Positions 1 through 6,830 of a stretch of 8,321 nucleotides of DNA are shown piece by piece (positions within the stretch are counted from its first letter, which is position 1; every line of letters begins with the position of its first letter). Location: assembly GCA_013811645.1 (NCBI GenBank), contig JACCUU010000228.1, positions 1-8,321 of the forward strand, given 5' to 3'. Source of the stretch: Actinomycetota bacterium (GTDB taxonomy: Bacteria > Actinomycetota > Thermoleophilia > Gaiellales > Gaiellaceae). Both the position numbers and the translations under genes were made by a program. The notes beneath the pieces were generated by a model. It saw only the letters and a list, made by a program, of their open reading frames with translations. It had not been told where the DNA came from and made no database searches.

Positions 1-415
1 AGCCGAGGATCGTCGTCCGCTTGAAGGCCCGCAACCCTTCCTGGGCGATCGTCTGGTGATCCTGGTGAACGTCGTGATGCGAGGGCTGGAAGACGATCTC
101 CGGCCGCCACTCCTCCCAGAGCGCGACGAGGAGCTCGAGGATGTCCTGGCGGCGCTCGGGGAAGGTACGGACGTCGAAGTCGTGGACTGTCAGACATTCC
201 TCGGGGATCCCGAGCTCGGCCGTCGCACCGCGAACCTCCCGCGCCAGCGTGTCCGGCTCGAAGCCCGGCGGCAGCGAGCGGGTGGCGATCGAGAACGCGA
301 CGTACCGGACCTCGCATCCTCCCTCGACGAGTCTCGCCATGGTTCCGCCGCAGCCGAGCTCGCCGTCGTCGGTGTGCGGTGCGAGAACCAAGGCACGATG
401 GAGGCCGTCGAGCAC
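1..415 (-). CDS. PIG-L/LmbE family deacetylase, 3' part outside window
   Basis: Only the N-terminal 138 residues are present; the frame is still open at base 1. The family comprises Zn-dependent deacetylases that remove N-acetyl groups from GlcNAc-type substrates (MshB, BshB, PIG-L). Visible motifs are APHTDDGE at residues 12-19, a variant of the usual AHPDDE, with His14 and Asp17 as expected metal ligands and Asp16 as expected general base. The second metal-site motif, HHDVHQDH at 113-120, ends in the expected ligand His120 and is followed by RAFKRTTILG, typical of this subgroup. I chose GTG at 415-413; an in-frame TTG at 427-425 with GAGG 12 bases upstream is a possible alternative, and neither start has a convincing ribosome site. 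It is transcribed away from the sulfotransferase at 488. The substrate cannot be read from the sequence; a surface amino sugar is inferred from the context. Confidence 0.9.
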   Translation of the reverse strand, partial: MLDGLHRALVLAPHTDDGELGCGGTMARLVEGGCEVRYVAFSIATRSLPPGFEPDTLAREVRGATAELGIPEECLTVHDFDVRTFPERRQDILELLVALWEEWRPEIVFQPSHHDVHQDHQTIAQEGLRAFKRTTILG

Positions 416-487
416 CGCGCTATTCAACCAGCCGCGAGACCTCGGTCGACTGCTGCCGAGCGCACGAGTCCGTCTAGGATCACGCGC
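416..487. promoter_or_regulatory. Divergent intergenic region, probable promoters
   Basis: This 72-base gap separates the leftward deacetylase from the rightward sulfotransferase, so promoters for both directions should lie here or just inside the flanking genes. I see no convincing -35/-10 pair. TAGGAT at 475-480 resembles a -10 box but overlaps the ribosome site and is too close to the start codon unless the message is nearly leaderless. An imperfect inverted repeat, CTCGG at 441-445 and CCGAG at 456-460, is the only candidate operator and it is weak. The assignment rests on gene orientation. Confidence 0.35.
476..479 (+). promoter_or_regulatory. Ribosome binding site for the sulfotransferase at 488
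   Basis: AGGA lies 8 bases before ATG 488. It supports this start over any of the upstream in-frame codons, which would run antisense through the deacetylase at 1-415. Confidence 0.6.
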
Positions 488-1426
488 ATGCGGTCGAACC
501 GGCTGTTCGGGGCGCGCCGCTTCGTCTGGCGCATCCGCCGGAGCGTTCCTCGTCTCGCCCGGCCGCTGTCCGCCGTGCTCCCCAAGGCTCCACCGCCACG
601 GGACCCGATCCTCGTCCTCGGGTGTCCGCGCTCGGGCACGAGCTTTCTGCTCCAGGCGCTCCTGCGGAGCCCCGAGCTCCGCTCCGTGCAGAGCGAGGGG
701 CACATCCTCTGGGACGAGTTCCACCATCCCCGTGACCGAGGCTGGGACTCCGATGCGCTGGACCGAAGCGACGTCACCGAGCGCGAGCGCGAGTTCGTTC
801 GGCTCGCGGTTCGCTGGTGGACACGCGATCGGCGCTTCGTCGACAAGACCCCGGCGAGTTGCCTCCGCATCCCGTACCTGGAGGCGCTGCTTCCCGGCGC
901 GACCTACGTCTTCCTGCGTCGCCGGGCGGCGGACAACGTGAGCTCGCTGATGGAGGCGTGGAGGGCCCGGCCCAGGTTCGTGAAGTACCGTCTCCCCGAG
1001 CCACTGAGCGGCCTCGGGCCGCTGAACGGGAACCTGTGGAGCCTCGTCCTCGTCCCCGGATGGCGAGACCTGCGATCCGCATCGCTCGAGGAGATCTGCG
1101 CGCACCAGTACATCGCGTGCAACGAGGCGGTGCTTGCCGCACGCGACCAGATCGAGCCTTCTCGGTGGATCGAGATCGCCTACGAAGATCTCCTCGCCGA
1201 CTCGGTTGCAGAGCTCCAACGCCTGTACCGACAGCTGAACCTGGGCTTCGTCGAAGAGGCGCACGCGGAGGCGCTCGCCCGCAGGCCCGCGAGAACGACG
1301 CTCACCGATCCCGAGCCGGACAAGTGGCGGAGGCAGAACCCCGAGGCGGTCGAGCGAATTCTTCCGCTCGTGGCGGAGATCGAGCGGCGACTCGGCTACG
1401 AAGCGGTCGACTTCGTGGGCGCTTAA
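488..1426 (+). CDS. PAPS-dependent sulfotransferase
   Basis: A 312-residue protein of the bacterial sulfotransferase family, which moves a sulfuryl group from PAPS to a hydroxyl or amine. The 5'-phosphosulfate-binding loop is GCPRSGTS at residues 45-52, directly after a hydrophobic strand. Also visible are VDKTP at 118-122, the 3'-phosphate-binding segment FLRRRAADNVSSLMEAW at 142-158 (an Arg and later Ser in the expected places, but without the common R-D-x-R-D), YEDLLAD at 232-238 and LGYE at 302-305. Residues 1-40 are rich in Arg and Pro with no clear signal peptide, so the enzyme is probably cytoplasmic or at the inner membrane face. ATG 488 is preferred because it has AGGA upstream and the conserved part begins soon after. 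The next gene starts 4 bases after its stop, so the two are probably co-transcribed. The acceptor is unknown; a surface glycan is inferred from the neighbours. Confidence 0.9.
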   Translation: MRSNRLFGARRFVWRIRRSVPRLARPLSAVLPKAPPPRDPILVLGCPRSGTSFLLQALLRSPELRSVQSEGHILWDEFHHPRDRGWDSDALDRSDVTEREREFVRLAVRWWTRDRRFVDKTPASCLRIPYLEALLPGATYVFLRRRAADNVSSLMEAWRARPRFVKYRLPEPLSGLGPLNGNLWSLVLVPGWRDLRSASLEEICAHQYIACNEAVLAARDQIEPSRWIEIAYEDLLADSVAELQRLYRQLNLGFVEEAHAEALARRPARTTLTDPEPDKWRRQNPEAVERILPLVAEIERRLGYEAVDFVGA

Positions 1427-1430
1427 GCCC

Positions 1431-2885
1431 ATGGAGCACGCAGAAGTCGCCCAGGTCTGTGCGTTGGCGGGCGCCCTCGGCTCGGTGCTCGTTCTCGTGC
1501 CTCGCGGACGCGCGCTTCCGCTTCTCGGGCTCGCACTACTCGGCGCCGCCACACTCGGCATCGTCCGCTCGCTGGCCGGCGACGAGGACTTTGCGACGCT
1601 GTTCAACGATCCTGCTGGAGTGGTGCTCGTTGCCGTGGGTGTCGCGGCGGTGGTCCTCGGTGCGATCCCATTCGTGCGCTACCCGGCTGCTGTCCCCGTC
1701 GCCCTGCTCGTCGCCGCGCCCTTTCGAATCCCGGTTCAGGTCGGAGCCGAGGAGGCGTTCCTGCTGCTCCCGCTCTACCTCGTGCTCGCCTCGTCCGCGC
1801 TGGCGCTCGCGTACCGGACGCTCCGAGGCGCACAGATGACGCCTCCGCCACTCCTGATCGCGCTCCCGGTCGCGGCTCTGGTCGCGTTTACGGCGGTCTC
1901 GTTCGTCTGGACGCAGGACGAGCGCGAGGGGGGGATCATCTTGGCCTTCTTCGTGTTTCCCTTCGTCGCAGGGCTCGCAGTCGTTGCACGCGTTCCCTTC
2001 GCCGACTGGCTACCCAGGGCCTTGCTCGTGACGCTGGTCGGCCTCGGTGTCATGTTCGCAGCGGTCGGCGTCTGGCAGGTGCAGACGCGCACCCTCTTCT
2101 TCGCCCGGGATCTCGAGGTTGCGAACGCGTACACGAGCTTCTTCAGGGTCACCTCCGTTTTCAAGGATCCGAGCCTGTACGGGCGCTATCTCGTCGTGCC
2201 CATCGCCTTGCTGATCGTCGTTCTCTGGCTCCGTCGCGGACGACCCGCGGAGTGGGCGGCGATAGCGGCTCTGATCGCGGTGCTCTTCGCGGGCCTCTTC
2301 TACTCGTACTCTCAGTCGAGCTTCGTCGCCCTGTTCGTCGTTACCTTCGCGATTGCGCTCCTCGGCGCGGATCGCCGACTTCGTATCGCCCTCGTCGCCT
2401 GCGCGCTCGTCGCGACGCTAGCGGCCGCGGCCGTCGCCGCAGACGCGGTCAACGGCCGCTCGGCCCGAGACGTGACGAGCGGACGGTCTCGTCTCGTCTC
2501 GATCACGATCGACGTCTTCAAGACCAACCCGGCGGTTGGCGTCGGCGTCGGAAGTCAGCCGCGCGCAAGCGGCGAAGCGGCGGGGCGCCGCACCGGGCGG
2601 CGCAGCGCATCGCATACGACGCCGCTGACCGTGCTCGCCGAGCTCGGCGTCATCGGCTTCACCTTGTACCTCTCGCTGCTTGGGGCGTGCGCTTGGGCGC
2701 TATGGCTCCTCGCGAACCGTGATCGGATCTTCGCCGTGGCACTCGCGGCCGTGCTCCTCGTACTCGTCGTGCACTCGCTGCTGTACGCGGGGTTCTTCGA
2801 GGATCCGCTCACCTGGGGCGTTTTCGCGTTGGTCGCGGCGGGTATGGCCGTGCCTCGGGAAGCTCCGCGGCTGCTGGCACACTGA
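1431..2885 (+). CDS. O-antigen ligase/polymerase-like membrane protein (Wzy_C type)
   Basis: A 484-residue polytopic membrane protein with about 12-14 hydrophobic segments. Family features lie in the second half: RVTSVFKDPSLYGRYL at 239-254, resembling the loop before the Wzy_C core; YSYSQSSFVAL at 291-301 at the usual S-R/S-x-x position; and a large hydrophilic, presumably external loop at about 340-396 containing KTNPAVGVGVGS (364-375) and SHTTPLTVLAELGVIGF (394-410). The N-P-x-x-G-x-G and H-x-x-x-L-x-x-x-x-E-x-G-x-x-G pattern is typical of WaaL/Wzy/PglL-type enzymes, which transfer or polymerise lipid-linked glycans on the outer face of the membrane. It starts 4 bases after the sulfotransferase stop without a clear ribosome site, suggesting translational coupling. 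Whether it polymerises, ligates to lipid or glycosylates protein cannot be decided from sequence alone. Confidence 0.85.
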   Translation: MEHAEVAQVCALAGALGSVLVLVPRGRALPLLGLALLGAATLGIVRSLAGDEDFATLFNDPAGVVLVAVGVAAVVLGAIPFVRYPAAVPVALLVAAPFRIPVQVGAEEAFLLLPLYLVLASSALALAYRTLRGAQMTPPPLLIALPVAALVAFTAVSFVWTQDEREGGIILAFFVFPFVAGLAVVARVPFADWLPRALLVTLVGLGVMFAAVGVWQVQTRTLFFARDLEVANAYTSFFRVTSVFKDPSLYGRYLVVPIALLIVVLWLRRGRPAEWAAIAALIAVLFAGLFYSYSQSSFVALFVVTFAIALLGADRRLRIALVACALVATLAAAAVAADAVNGRSARDVTSGRSRLVSITIDVFKTNPAVGVGVGSQPRASGEAAGRRTGRRSASHTTPLTVLAELGVIGFTLYLSLLGACAWALWLLANRDRIFAVALAAVLLVLVVHSLLYAGFFEDPLTWGVFALVAAGMAVPREAPRLLAH

Positions 2886-2915
2886 CCCTCGGCCGGGGAT
2901 GCTCGGCCCCTGCGT

Positions 2916-4187
2916 ATGCGAAGAGCTCTCAAGTGGATCCTCCTCGGACTCTCGGTGCTCGTCATGGGGCTGGGAGGGCTTCTGCTCGCGATCGGGCTCA
3001 CGAACGACCGCCCGCGGGGGGCGCTCGACACCGAGCTCGACGATGTGACCGTGTCCGTTCCTATCCCCACGCTCCCCACGGCGCCGGAGCCTCCTCCGAA
3101 GCCACCCGAGCCGACCGACGACAAGCGCTGCTGGCGCACGTTCGGCGCCGATCCGCGGCGCTCGCTCGCTCGGCCGGACGCTCCACTCGGCCTACCAGCC
3201 CGAAAGCCACTCTGGTCGCGCGGACTGCGGAGCTACATCGAGTTCCCGCCCACGTACTGCGACGGCGATCTCTATGTCAACACCTTCGAAGGCGCGACGT
3301 ACGCGCTGGACGCGGACTCGGGGAAGGTGCAATGGCGCCGCCGGGTCGGCGGAACGCTGCCCTCCAGCCCTGCGATCGACGGCCCGCGGGTCATCGTCAG
3401 CTCCCAGTCCGGAACGGTCACGGCGCTCGACCGCGAGAAAGGGCGTGTGCTCTGGCAGGTGCGAACCGGTGGAAAGGTCGAGTCGTCCCCGGTCGCGGTC
3501 GACGGTCTCGTCTACTTCGGGTCACACGACGGACGCCTCTTCGCAGTTCGCTCGGCCAACGGACAGGTGCGTTGGGCGTACCGGACCGGCGGGCGCATCA
3601 ACGCAAGCCCGGCGGTCTTCGGCGGACGGGTCTGCGTGACCACCTACGCCGGCTCGTTCGTGTGCCTCGACCGCAAGACCGGGCGAGAGCTCTGGACGAC
3701 CTACGTCAAACGCGACGCGTTCCGCTACGAGAGCTTCTACGCGAGCCCCTCGTCCGACGGTCAACGCATCTACTCAGTGGCGCGCTCGGGCAAGGTCGTC
3801 GCTCTCGACGCCGAGACGGGGAGCACCGTCTGGACCGGCCGCGTCGGAGGTCTGGGCTACACCACGCCGTCCGTCTCGGAAGGACGCGTCTTCGTCGGTG
3901 GGTTCGACGGTCGCATCCGGGCGCTTCGGGCGACGAGCGGATCCGAGCTCTGGAGTACCCAACTCGAGGGCCGAATCCTGGGAGCGCCAGTGCTGATCGG
4001 CGAGAACGTCTTCGTGTCGACCCTCGAGAAGCGGACGTACGCCGTGCGCGCGTCCGACGGGAAGATCGTGTGGCGGTTACCGCTCGGCAAGTATTCCCCG
4101 GGAATCGCGACCGAGAAGACGTACTTCTTCTCGCTGAACGGACGGCTCCTGGCTATCCGCGGACGGGACGTCCAGCGGGCGTCATGA
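2916..4187 (+). CDS. Membrane-anchored PQQ-like beta-propeller protein
   Basis: A 423-residue protein with a short basic N-terminus, one hydrophobic segment at about residues 6-29 (uncleaved anchor or signal peptide), a Pro/Glu/Lys-rich spacer at about 49-67 and then a propeller. The PQQ-type repeat, aromatic-A-L-D-x-x-x-G-x-x-x-W, recurs with Trp at 140, 180, 220, 260, 306, 346 and 386, exactly 40 residues apart except for one 46-residue step; Trp100 continues the series, and the C-terminal LLAIRG could close the ring. This suggests eight blades. I see no heme c motif or other sign of a dehydrogenase, so it is more likely a BamB-like binding or scaffold protein than a quinoprotein enzyme. 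It begins 30 bases after the previous gene, without a good ribosome site, and its 3' end overlaps the convergent sulfotransferase by 35 bases. A role on the outer face beside glycan assembly is inferred. Confidence 0.87.
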   Translation: MRRALKWILLGLSVLVMGLGGLLLAIGLTNDRPRGALDTELDDVTVSVPIPTLPTAPEPPPKPPEPTDDKRCWRTFGADPRRSLARPDAPLGLPARKPLWSRGLRSYIEFPPTYCDGDLYVNTFEGATYALDADSGKVQWRRRVGGTLPSSPAIDGPRVIVSSQSGTVTALDREKGRVLWQVRTGGKVESSPVAVDGLVYFGSHDGRLFAVRSANGQVRWAYRTGGRINASPAVFGGRVCVTTYAGSFVCLDRKTGRELWTTYVKRDAFRYESFYASPSSDGQRIYSVARSGKVVALDAETGSTVWTGRVGGLGYTTPSVSEGRVFVGGFDGRIRALRATSGSELWSTQLEGRILGAPVLIGENVFVSTLEKRTYAVRASDGKIVWRLPLGKYSPGIATEKTYFFSLNGRLLAIRGRDVQRAS

Positions 4188-5133
4188 CAGGAGGGTGCCG
4201 GCGGCGCCAGAGCGGCGAGCGCTGGGTTGCCGAGACCGCGGCGTTCCAGGCGCCGAGAGTCGCGCGATAGCGGGCGAGGGCGAGCGTCTCACGCCAGCCT
4301 GGCTGCGCCGGCGGCTCCGAGAGCTCATAGCCGAGCGCGGAGAGCAACGTGCCGGCGACCCCTTCGAATCCGCTGACGTCCTCCGCGGCCATCTGCGTCC
4401 GCCAGTCGCGAACACCCGGCCGCGGAGGCTCGAGGAGGCGCTGTTGGTGCGGCTTCTCGGACACGTCGACGGCGCCGGTGTACTCGAGCATCGAAGGCCC
4501 GTACGGAAGGTGAGCGAACGTGCAGATGTGTTCGACCACCGCCTGCATCTCGGCAACGAGATCCTCGTACCGAACCTCGAGGTACCGCGACCGCCCCACG
4601 CGCTGCCCCAGTTCGCGCGCAGCCTCGACCTCCGCCCGCCAGTGACAGGCGAACTCGGCCGGGGTATGTGGATGAGCCCAGGTCCTGGTGAACGTCCCCT
4701 CGGGCATGCGCAGCAAGGAGAGCGCAGCGTCGCGCCCGTCGCGGATCAAATGGACGTACGCCGCATCCGGGAAAAGCCGTTCGAGTAGCGGCAGGTGGCG
4801 CATGTACATCGGGGTCTTGTCCCCCCAGCGCGGCTTGCTCTCGTTCGCCGCGTACGTCTCGAAGATCGCCGCGATGGCTTGTCCAGTCCGCATCTCAGGG
4901 CGCACGCGTGCGGCGACGTCGTCGAGGGAGAGGCCCCATTCGGCAAGCACGCGGAGGCGGCTCAGATCGTCGAGGAAGCGGTCGCGAGCGATCCTCGCAC
5001 CATGTCGGCGCGCCAAGAGCGGGATGAAGAACGACTCGTCCGGGATCGCGATACCCGGCGAACGATCGAGAACGACGCGGAGCAGCGTCGTGCCCGACCG
5101 GCTGACGCCGAGGACGAGGAGCGGAACGGTCAC
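4153..5133 (-). CDS. PAPS-dependent sulfotransferase (second copy, distinct type)
   Basis: A 326-residue sulfotransferase with clearer canonical motifs than the one at 488. The 5'-phosphosulfate loop VSRSGTT is at residues 10-16, right at the N-terminus. WGDKTPMY is at 103-110, the 3'-phosphate-binding segment HLIRDGRDAALSL at 128-140, RYEDLV at 188-193 and a C-terminal RPGVRDWRTQM at 238-248. About 50 residues follow the LGYEL end of the usual fold, rich in Ala, Arg and Pro, with no recognised domain. The start is GTG 5133-5131, which overlaps the TGA of the upstream gene by 4 bases; longer readings would run through that gene, and the P-loop falls where the family expects it. Low similarity outside the motifs suggests an acceptor different from that of the first sulfotransferase. 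Its 3' end overlaps the convergent propeller gene. Confidence 0.9.
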   Translation of the reverse strand: MTVPLLVLGVSRSGTTLLRVVLDRSPGIAIPDESFFIPLLARRHGARIARDRFLDDLSRLRVLAEWGLSLDDVAARVRPEMRTGQAIAAIFETYAANESKPRWGDKTPMYMRHLPLLERLFPDAAYVHLIRDGRDAALSLLRMPEGTFTRTWAHPHTPAEFACHWRAEVEAARELGQRVGRSRYLEVRYEDLVAEMQAVVEHICTFAHLPYGPSMLEYTGAVDVSEKPHQQRLLEPPRPGVRDWRTQMAAEDVSGFEGVAGTLLSALGYELSEPPAQPGWRETLALARYRATLGAWNAAVSATQRSPLWRRRHPPVMTPAGRPVRG

Positions 5134-6068
5134 TCGCCGGGCTCGGTGACGACGACCTCCGCGCTGTCTGCAAAGCGTCCTTGCAGTGACACGAAAGCCC
5201 TGTACGTCCCCGGCGTCTCCGGGGCGCGCAGGACGAGAACTCGCTTCCGCCGAACCCCGCGCTCCCCGGCGAACAGCCACCGGTACGACACCGCGTCGGT
5301 CAAGACCCGGACCGAGAAGCGCCGTCCAGCCACGACCTCGATCCGCTCGCGTGCCAGCTCGATGTAGCTCGCGACGACAGGGATGATCCGTCGCGAGCTC
5401 GAGCGGTTGCCGGCTCGATCGAACGCGCGTAGCCGGATCTCGTACGTACCGGGGCTCACCGGCCGGCCGTTCACGCGACCGAACCAGATCAGCTGCCCCT
5501 CGGTCGAGCGAAACTTGGACAGGACGCGACGCCTGCCGTCGACGAGCATCATCGCGCGTGCCTGCTCGTTTGTCTCGTAGCGAGCGGTGACGCGATCGCG
5601 GCGCCCGTCTCCGTCAGGCGAGAAGACTTTCGGCAACACGCGAAGGAGCCGGATCCGTGGCGCGGTCGTGTCGACGCGGATCGGGTTCGGGAGCACGATC
5701 GTGCGCCCCCGCTCCTCGAGCTCGACCCGTGGCCGGTACACGCCCTCGTCGACGACCTGCTCGAGATCGTCACGACCATCCCACGTGTACGCGACGCGGC
5801 CCTTCAGCTCTTCCCGGTCGCGGACGAGCCTCCGTACCCGCCGACCGTCGCTGCCCAGCATGTCGACGGTGACCGTCCCCCTCCTGCGCAGCACGAATGA
5901 GATGACCGCAACGTTGCGGGCGCACTCGCAGACGGGCGAGAAGACCCGGTCGACCTTCGTGCCCGTGATGGGGCTCCGCTCGAGCTTCACGCGCTCCGTG
6001 AACGCGAACGCGGCCGCGGTCGCACCCAGTACGGCGAGGACGATCAGCAGCTGCGGCAGCCTCGCCAT
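5130..6068 (-). CDS. Exported FlgD-Ig-like domain protein
   Basis: A 312-residue protein of surface type with no recognised enzyme motif. A hydrophobic segment at about residues 5-23 follows a single Arg and should act as an anchor or signal peptide. Two FlgD-Ig-like units follow. The first, about 43-120, opens with FSPVCECARN and contains TWDGRDD and GVYRPRVEL. The second, about 149-221, opens with FSPDGDGRRD, a likely Ca-binding loop, and contains GTYEIRLRAFDRAGN. A third beta-rich Ig-like part, about 235-308, contains PGTYRAFVS. I chose ATG 6068-6066, just before the hydrophobic segment, with a weak AGG upstream; in-frame ATG 6101-6099 and GTG 6107-6105 are alternatives adding 11 or 13 residues. 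It overlaps the next sulfotransferase by 4 bases and begins 69 bases after the deacetylase stop. Its role is unknown; an outer-face binding or structural part of the glycan locus is inferred. Confidence 0.8.
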   Translation of the reverse strand: MARLPQLLIVLAVLGATAAAFAFTERVKLERSPITGTKVDRVFSPVCECARNVAVISFVLRRRGTVTVDMLGSDGRRVRRLVRDREELKGRVAYTWDGRDDLEQVVDEGVYRPRVELEERGRTIVLPNPIRVDTTAPRIRLLRVLPKVFSPDGDGRRDRVTARYETNEQARAMMLVDGRRRVLSKFRSTEGQLIWFGRVNGRPVSPGTYEIRLRAFDRAGNRSSSRRIIPVVASYIELARERIEVVAGRRFSVRVLTDAVSYRWLFAGERGVRRKRVLVLRAPETPGTYRAFVSLQGRFADSAEVVVTEPGE

Positions 6069-6137
6069 CCGTGCGGAACCTACTCGTTGGCGTGCAAGCA
6101 TCGGCACTGCGGCCGCGAAGCGAGCGCCTTGAGGGAT

Positions 6138-6830
6138 TTACGCGCGCCTGGAATCCGCGCTAGCGGATTCCAGGCTGCGCACTAAGACGAACGGCTCCGC
6201 GAGCTCGAAGCCCGAGCTCGTGCCGTGGAACTCCGCGGTCGCCCGGATCGCCCGTTCGCTGCGCGGATGCGGATACTCGCGGCGCTCGGTCTCGTAGTGG
6301 GCGAAGGCAGCGATCTTCCGCTCCAGTGTGGCGGTGACGTCCACGTACCAGTTGGGCATGAACCAGTTGACCGCAGCCGGTGTCCACTCCGTGCTCGAGG
6401 TCGGCGCATACGTGAGCAGACGACGCACGGGCTGACCTGGCGTCGGGCGAGTCGCGACGGCGACCGAGTCGAAGAGCACTCGGTGGTCGTGATTGACGTC
6501 CGGCTGCACGGTGTAGACGACCTGCGGCGCGAACTCGTGGATGTGATCCTCGATTACCCGGTTCACCTCGACGTGCGCCAGGGTGTCGAGCCGCATGTCC
6601 GGAAGGTCGAGGTGGACGTAATCCTCGACTCCCAGCTCCGAGGCGGCTCGGAGCGCCTCCTCTTCCTTTCGGGCGCGCGTGGCCGAATCGCCCGGGTACT
6701 GGGTGGAGCTTCCGTCGGTCACGACGAGCACCCGCACCTCGTCGCCGGCGCCTGTGTGGACGGCGATGGTTCCGCCCATGCCGAGCACCTCGTCGTCCGG
6801 GTGCGCGGCGACGACCAGCACCCGGGTCAT
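6138..6830 (-). CDS. PIG-L/LmbE family deacetylase
   Basis: A complete 230-residue enzyme, a normal family length. AAHPDDE at residues 8-14 supplies the metal ligands His10 and Asp13 and the catalytic base Asp12. PDVNHDHR at 110-117 carries the third expected ligand, His116. The C-terminal part has the usual YPHPRSERAIRATAEFHG (186-203) and AEPFVLVR (211-218) blocks. The family removes N-acetyl groups from GlcNAc-like substrates. ATG 6830 overlaps the formyltransferase TGA as ATGA, with GGAG at 6841-6844 ten bases upstream, so the two are probably translated together. This suggests the enzyme exposes an amine in the pathway the formyltransferase serves. The final dozen residues, SLESASADSRRA, are encoded mostly by the hairpin and look like a non-conserved tail. 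A mycothiol-type role cannot be excluded, but no mycothiol genes are nearby. Confidence 0.92.
   Translation of the reverse strand: MTRVLVVAAHPDDEVLGMGGTIAVHTGAGDEVRVLVVTDGSSTQYPGDSATRARKEEEALRAASELGVEDYVHLDLPDMRLDTLAHVEVNRVIEDHIHEFAPQVVYTVQPDVNHDHRVLFDSVAVATRPTPGQPVRRLLTYAPTSSTEWTPAAVNWFMPNWYVDVTATLERKIAAFAHYETERREYPHPRSERAIRATAEFHGTSSGFELAEPFVLVRSLESASADSRRA
6142..6180 (-). terminator. Strong hairpin across the 3' end of the deacetylase gene
   Basis: A perfect 13-base-pair stem (arms 6146-6158 and 6163-6175) encloses the 4-base loop GCTA. Four more G-C pairs (6142-6145 with 6177-6180) extend it after a single bulged T at 6176. It lies within the last codons of the deacetylase, ending 2-4 bases before the TAA. 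No T-run follows on the minus strand, so it is not a textbook intrinsic terminator. It could act as an attenuator, an RNA-stability element between the deacetylase and the FlgD-Ig gene, or a protein-binding site. The structure is directly visible; the function is inferred. Confidence 0.45.

Noticed and set aside
56..487. In-frame open extension upstream of the sulfotransferase, giving a 456-residue reading
   Set aside because: The extra 144 codons lie antisense to a well-supported deacetylase with intact metal-site motifs, show no sulfotransferase-like sequence, and ATG 488 has a good ribosome site.
1417..1430. GGGC/GCCC inverted repeat around the TAA of the first sulfotransferase
   Set aside because: Only four base pairs around a six-base loop, with no T-run, and the next gene starts at once; too weak to call a terminator.
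817..1839. A 340-codon plus-strand open frame bridging the sulfotransferase and polymerase genes
   Set aside because: Out of frame with both genes and dominated by Arg, Pro and Ser, with no motif.
2886..2915. GC-rich GGCCG...CGGCC repeat between the polymerase and propeller genes
   Set aside because: A five-pair stem in a very GC-rich 30-base gap is expected by chance, and there is no T-run.
2933..4270. A 445-codon open frame on the plus strand in another frame of the propeller gene
   Set aside because: It is slightly longer than the real gene, but the translation is Arg/Pro-rich without motifs, whereas the overlapping frame shows regular PQQ repeats. It is typical high-GC shadow coding.
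5134..5280. Longer N-terminus for the second sulfotransferase
   Set aside because: The added 49 residues are Arg-rich and lie within the end of the FlgD-Ig gene; the GTG at 5133 gives the expected short lead into the P-loop and a common 4-base overlap.
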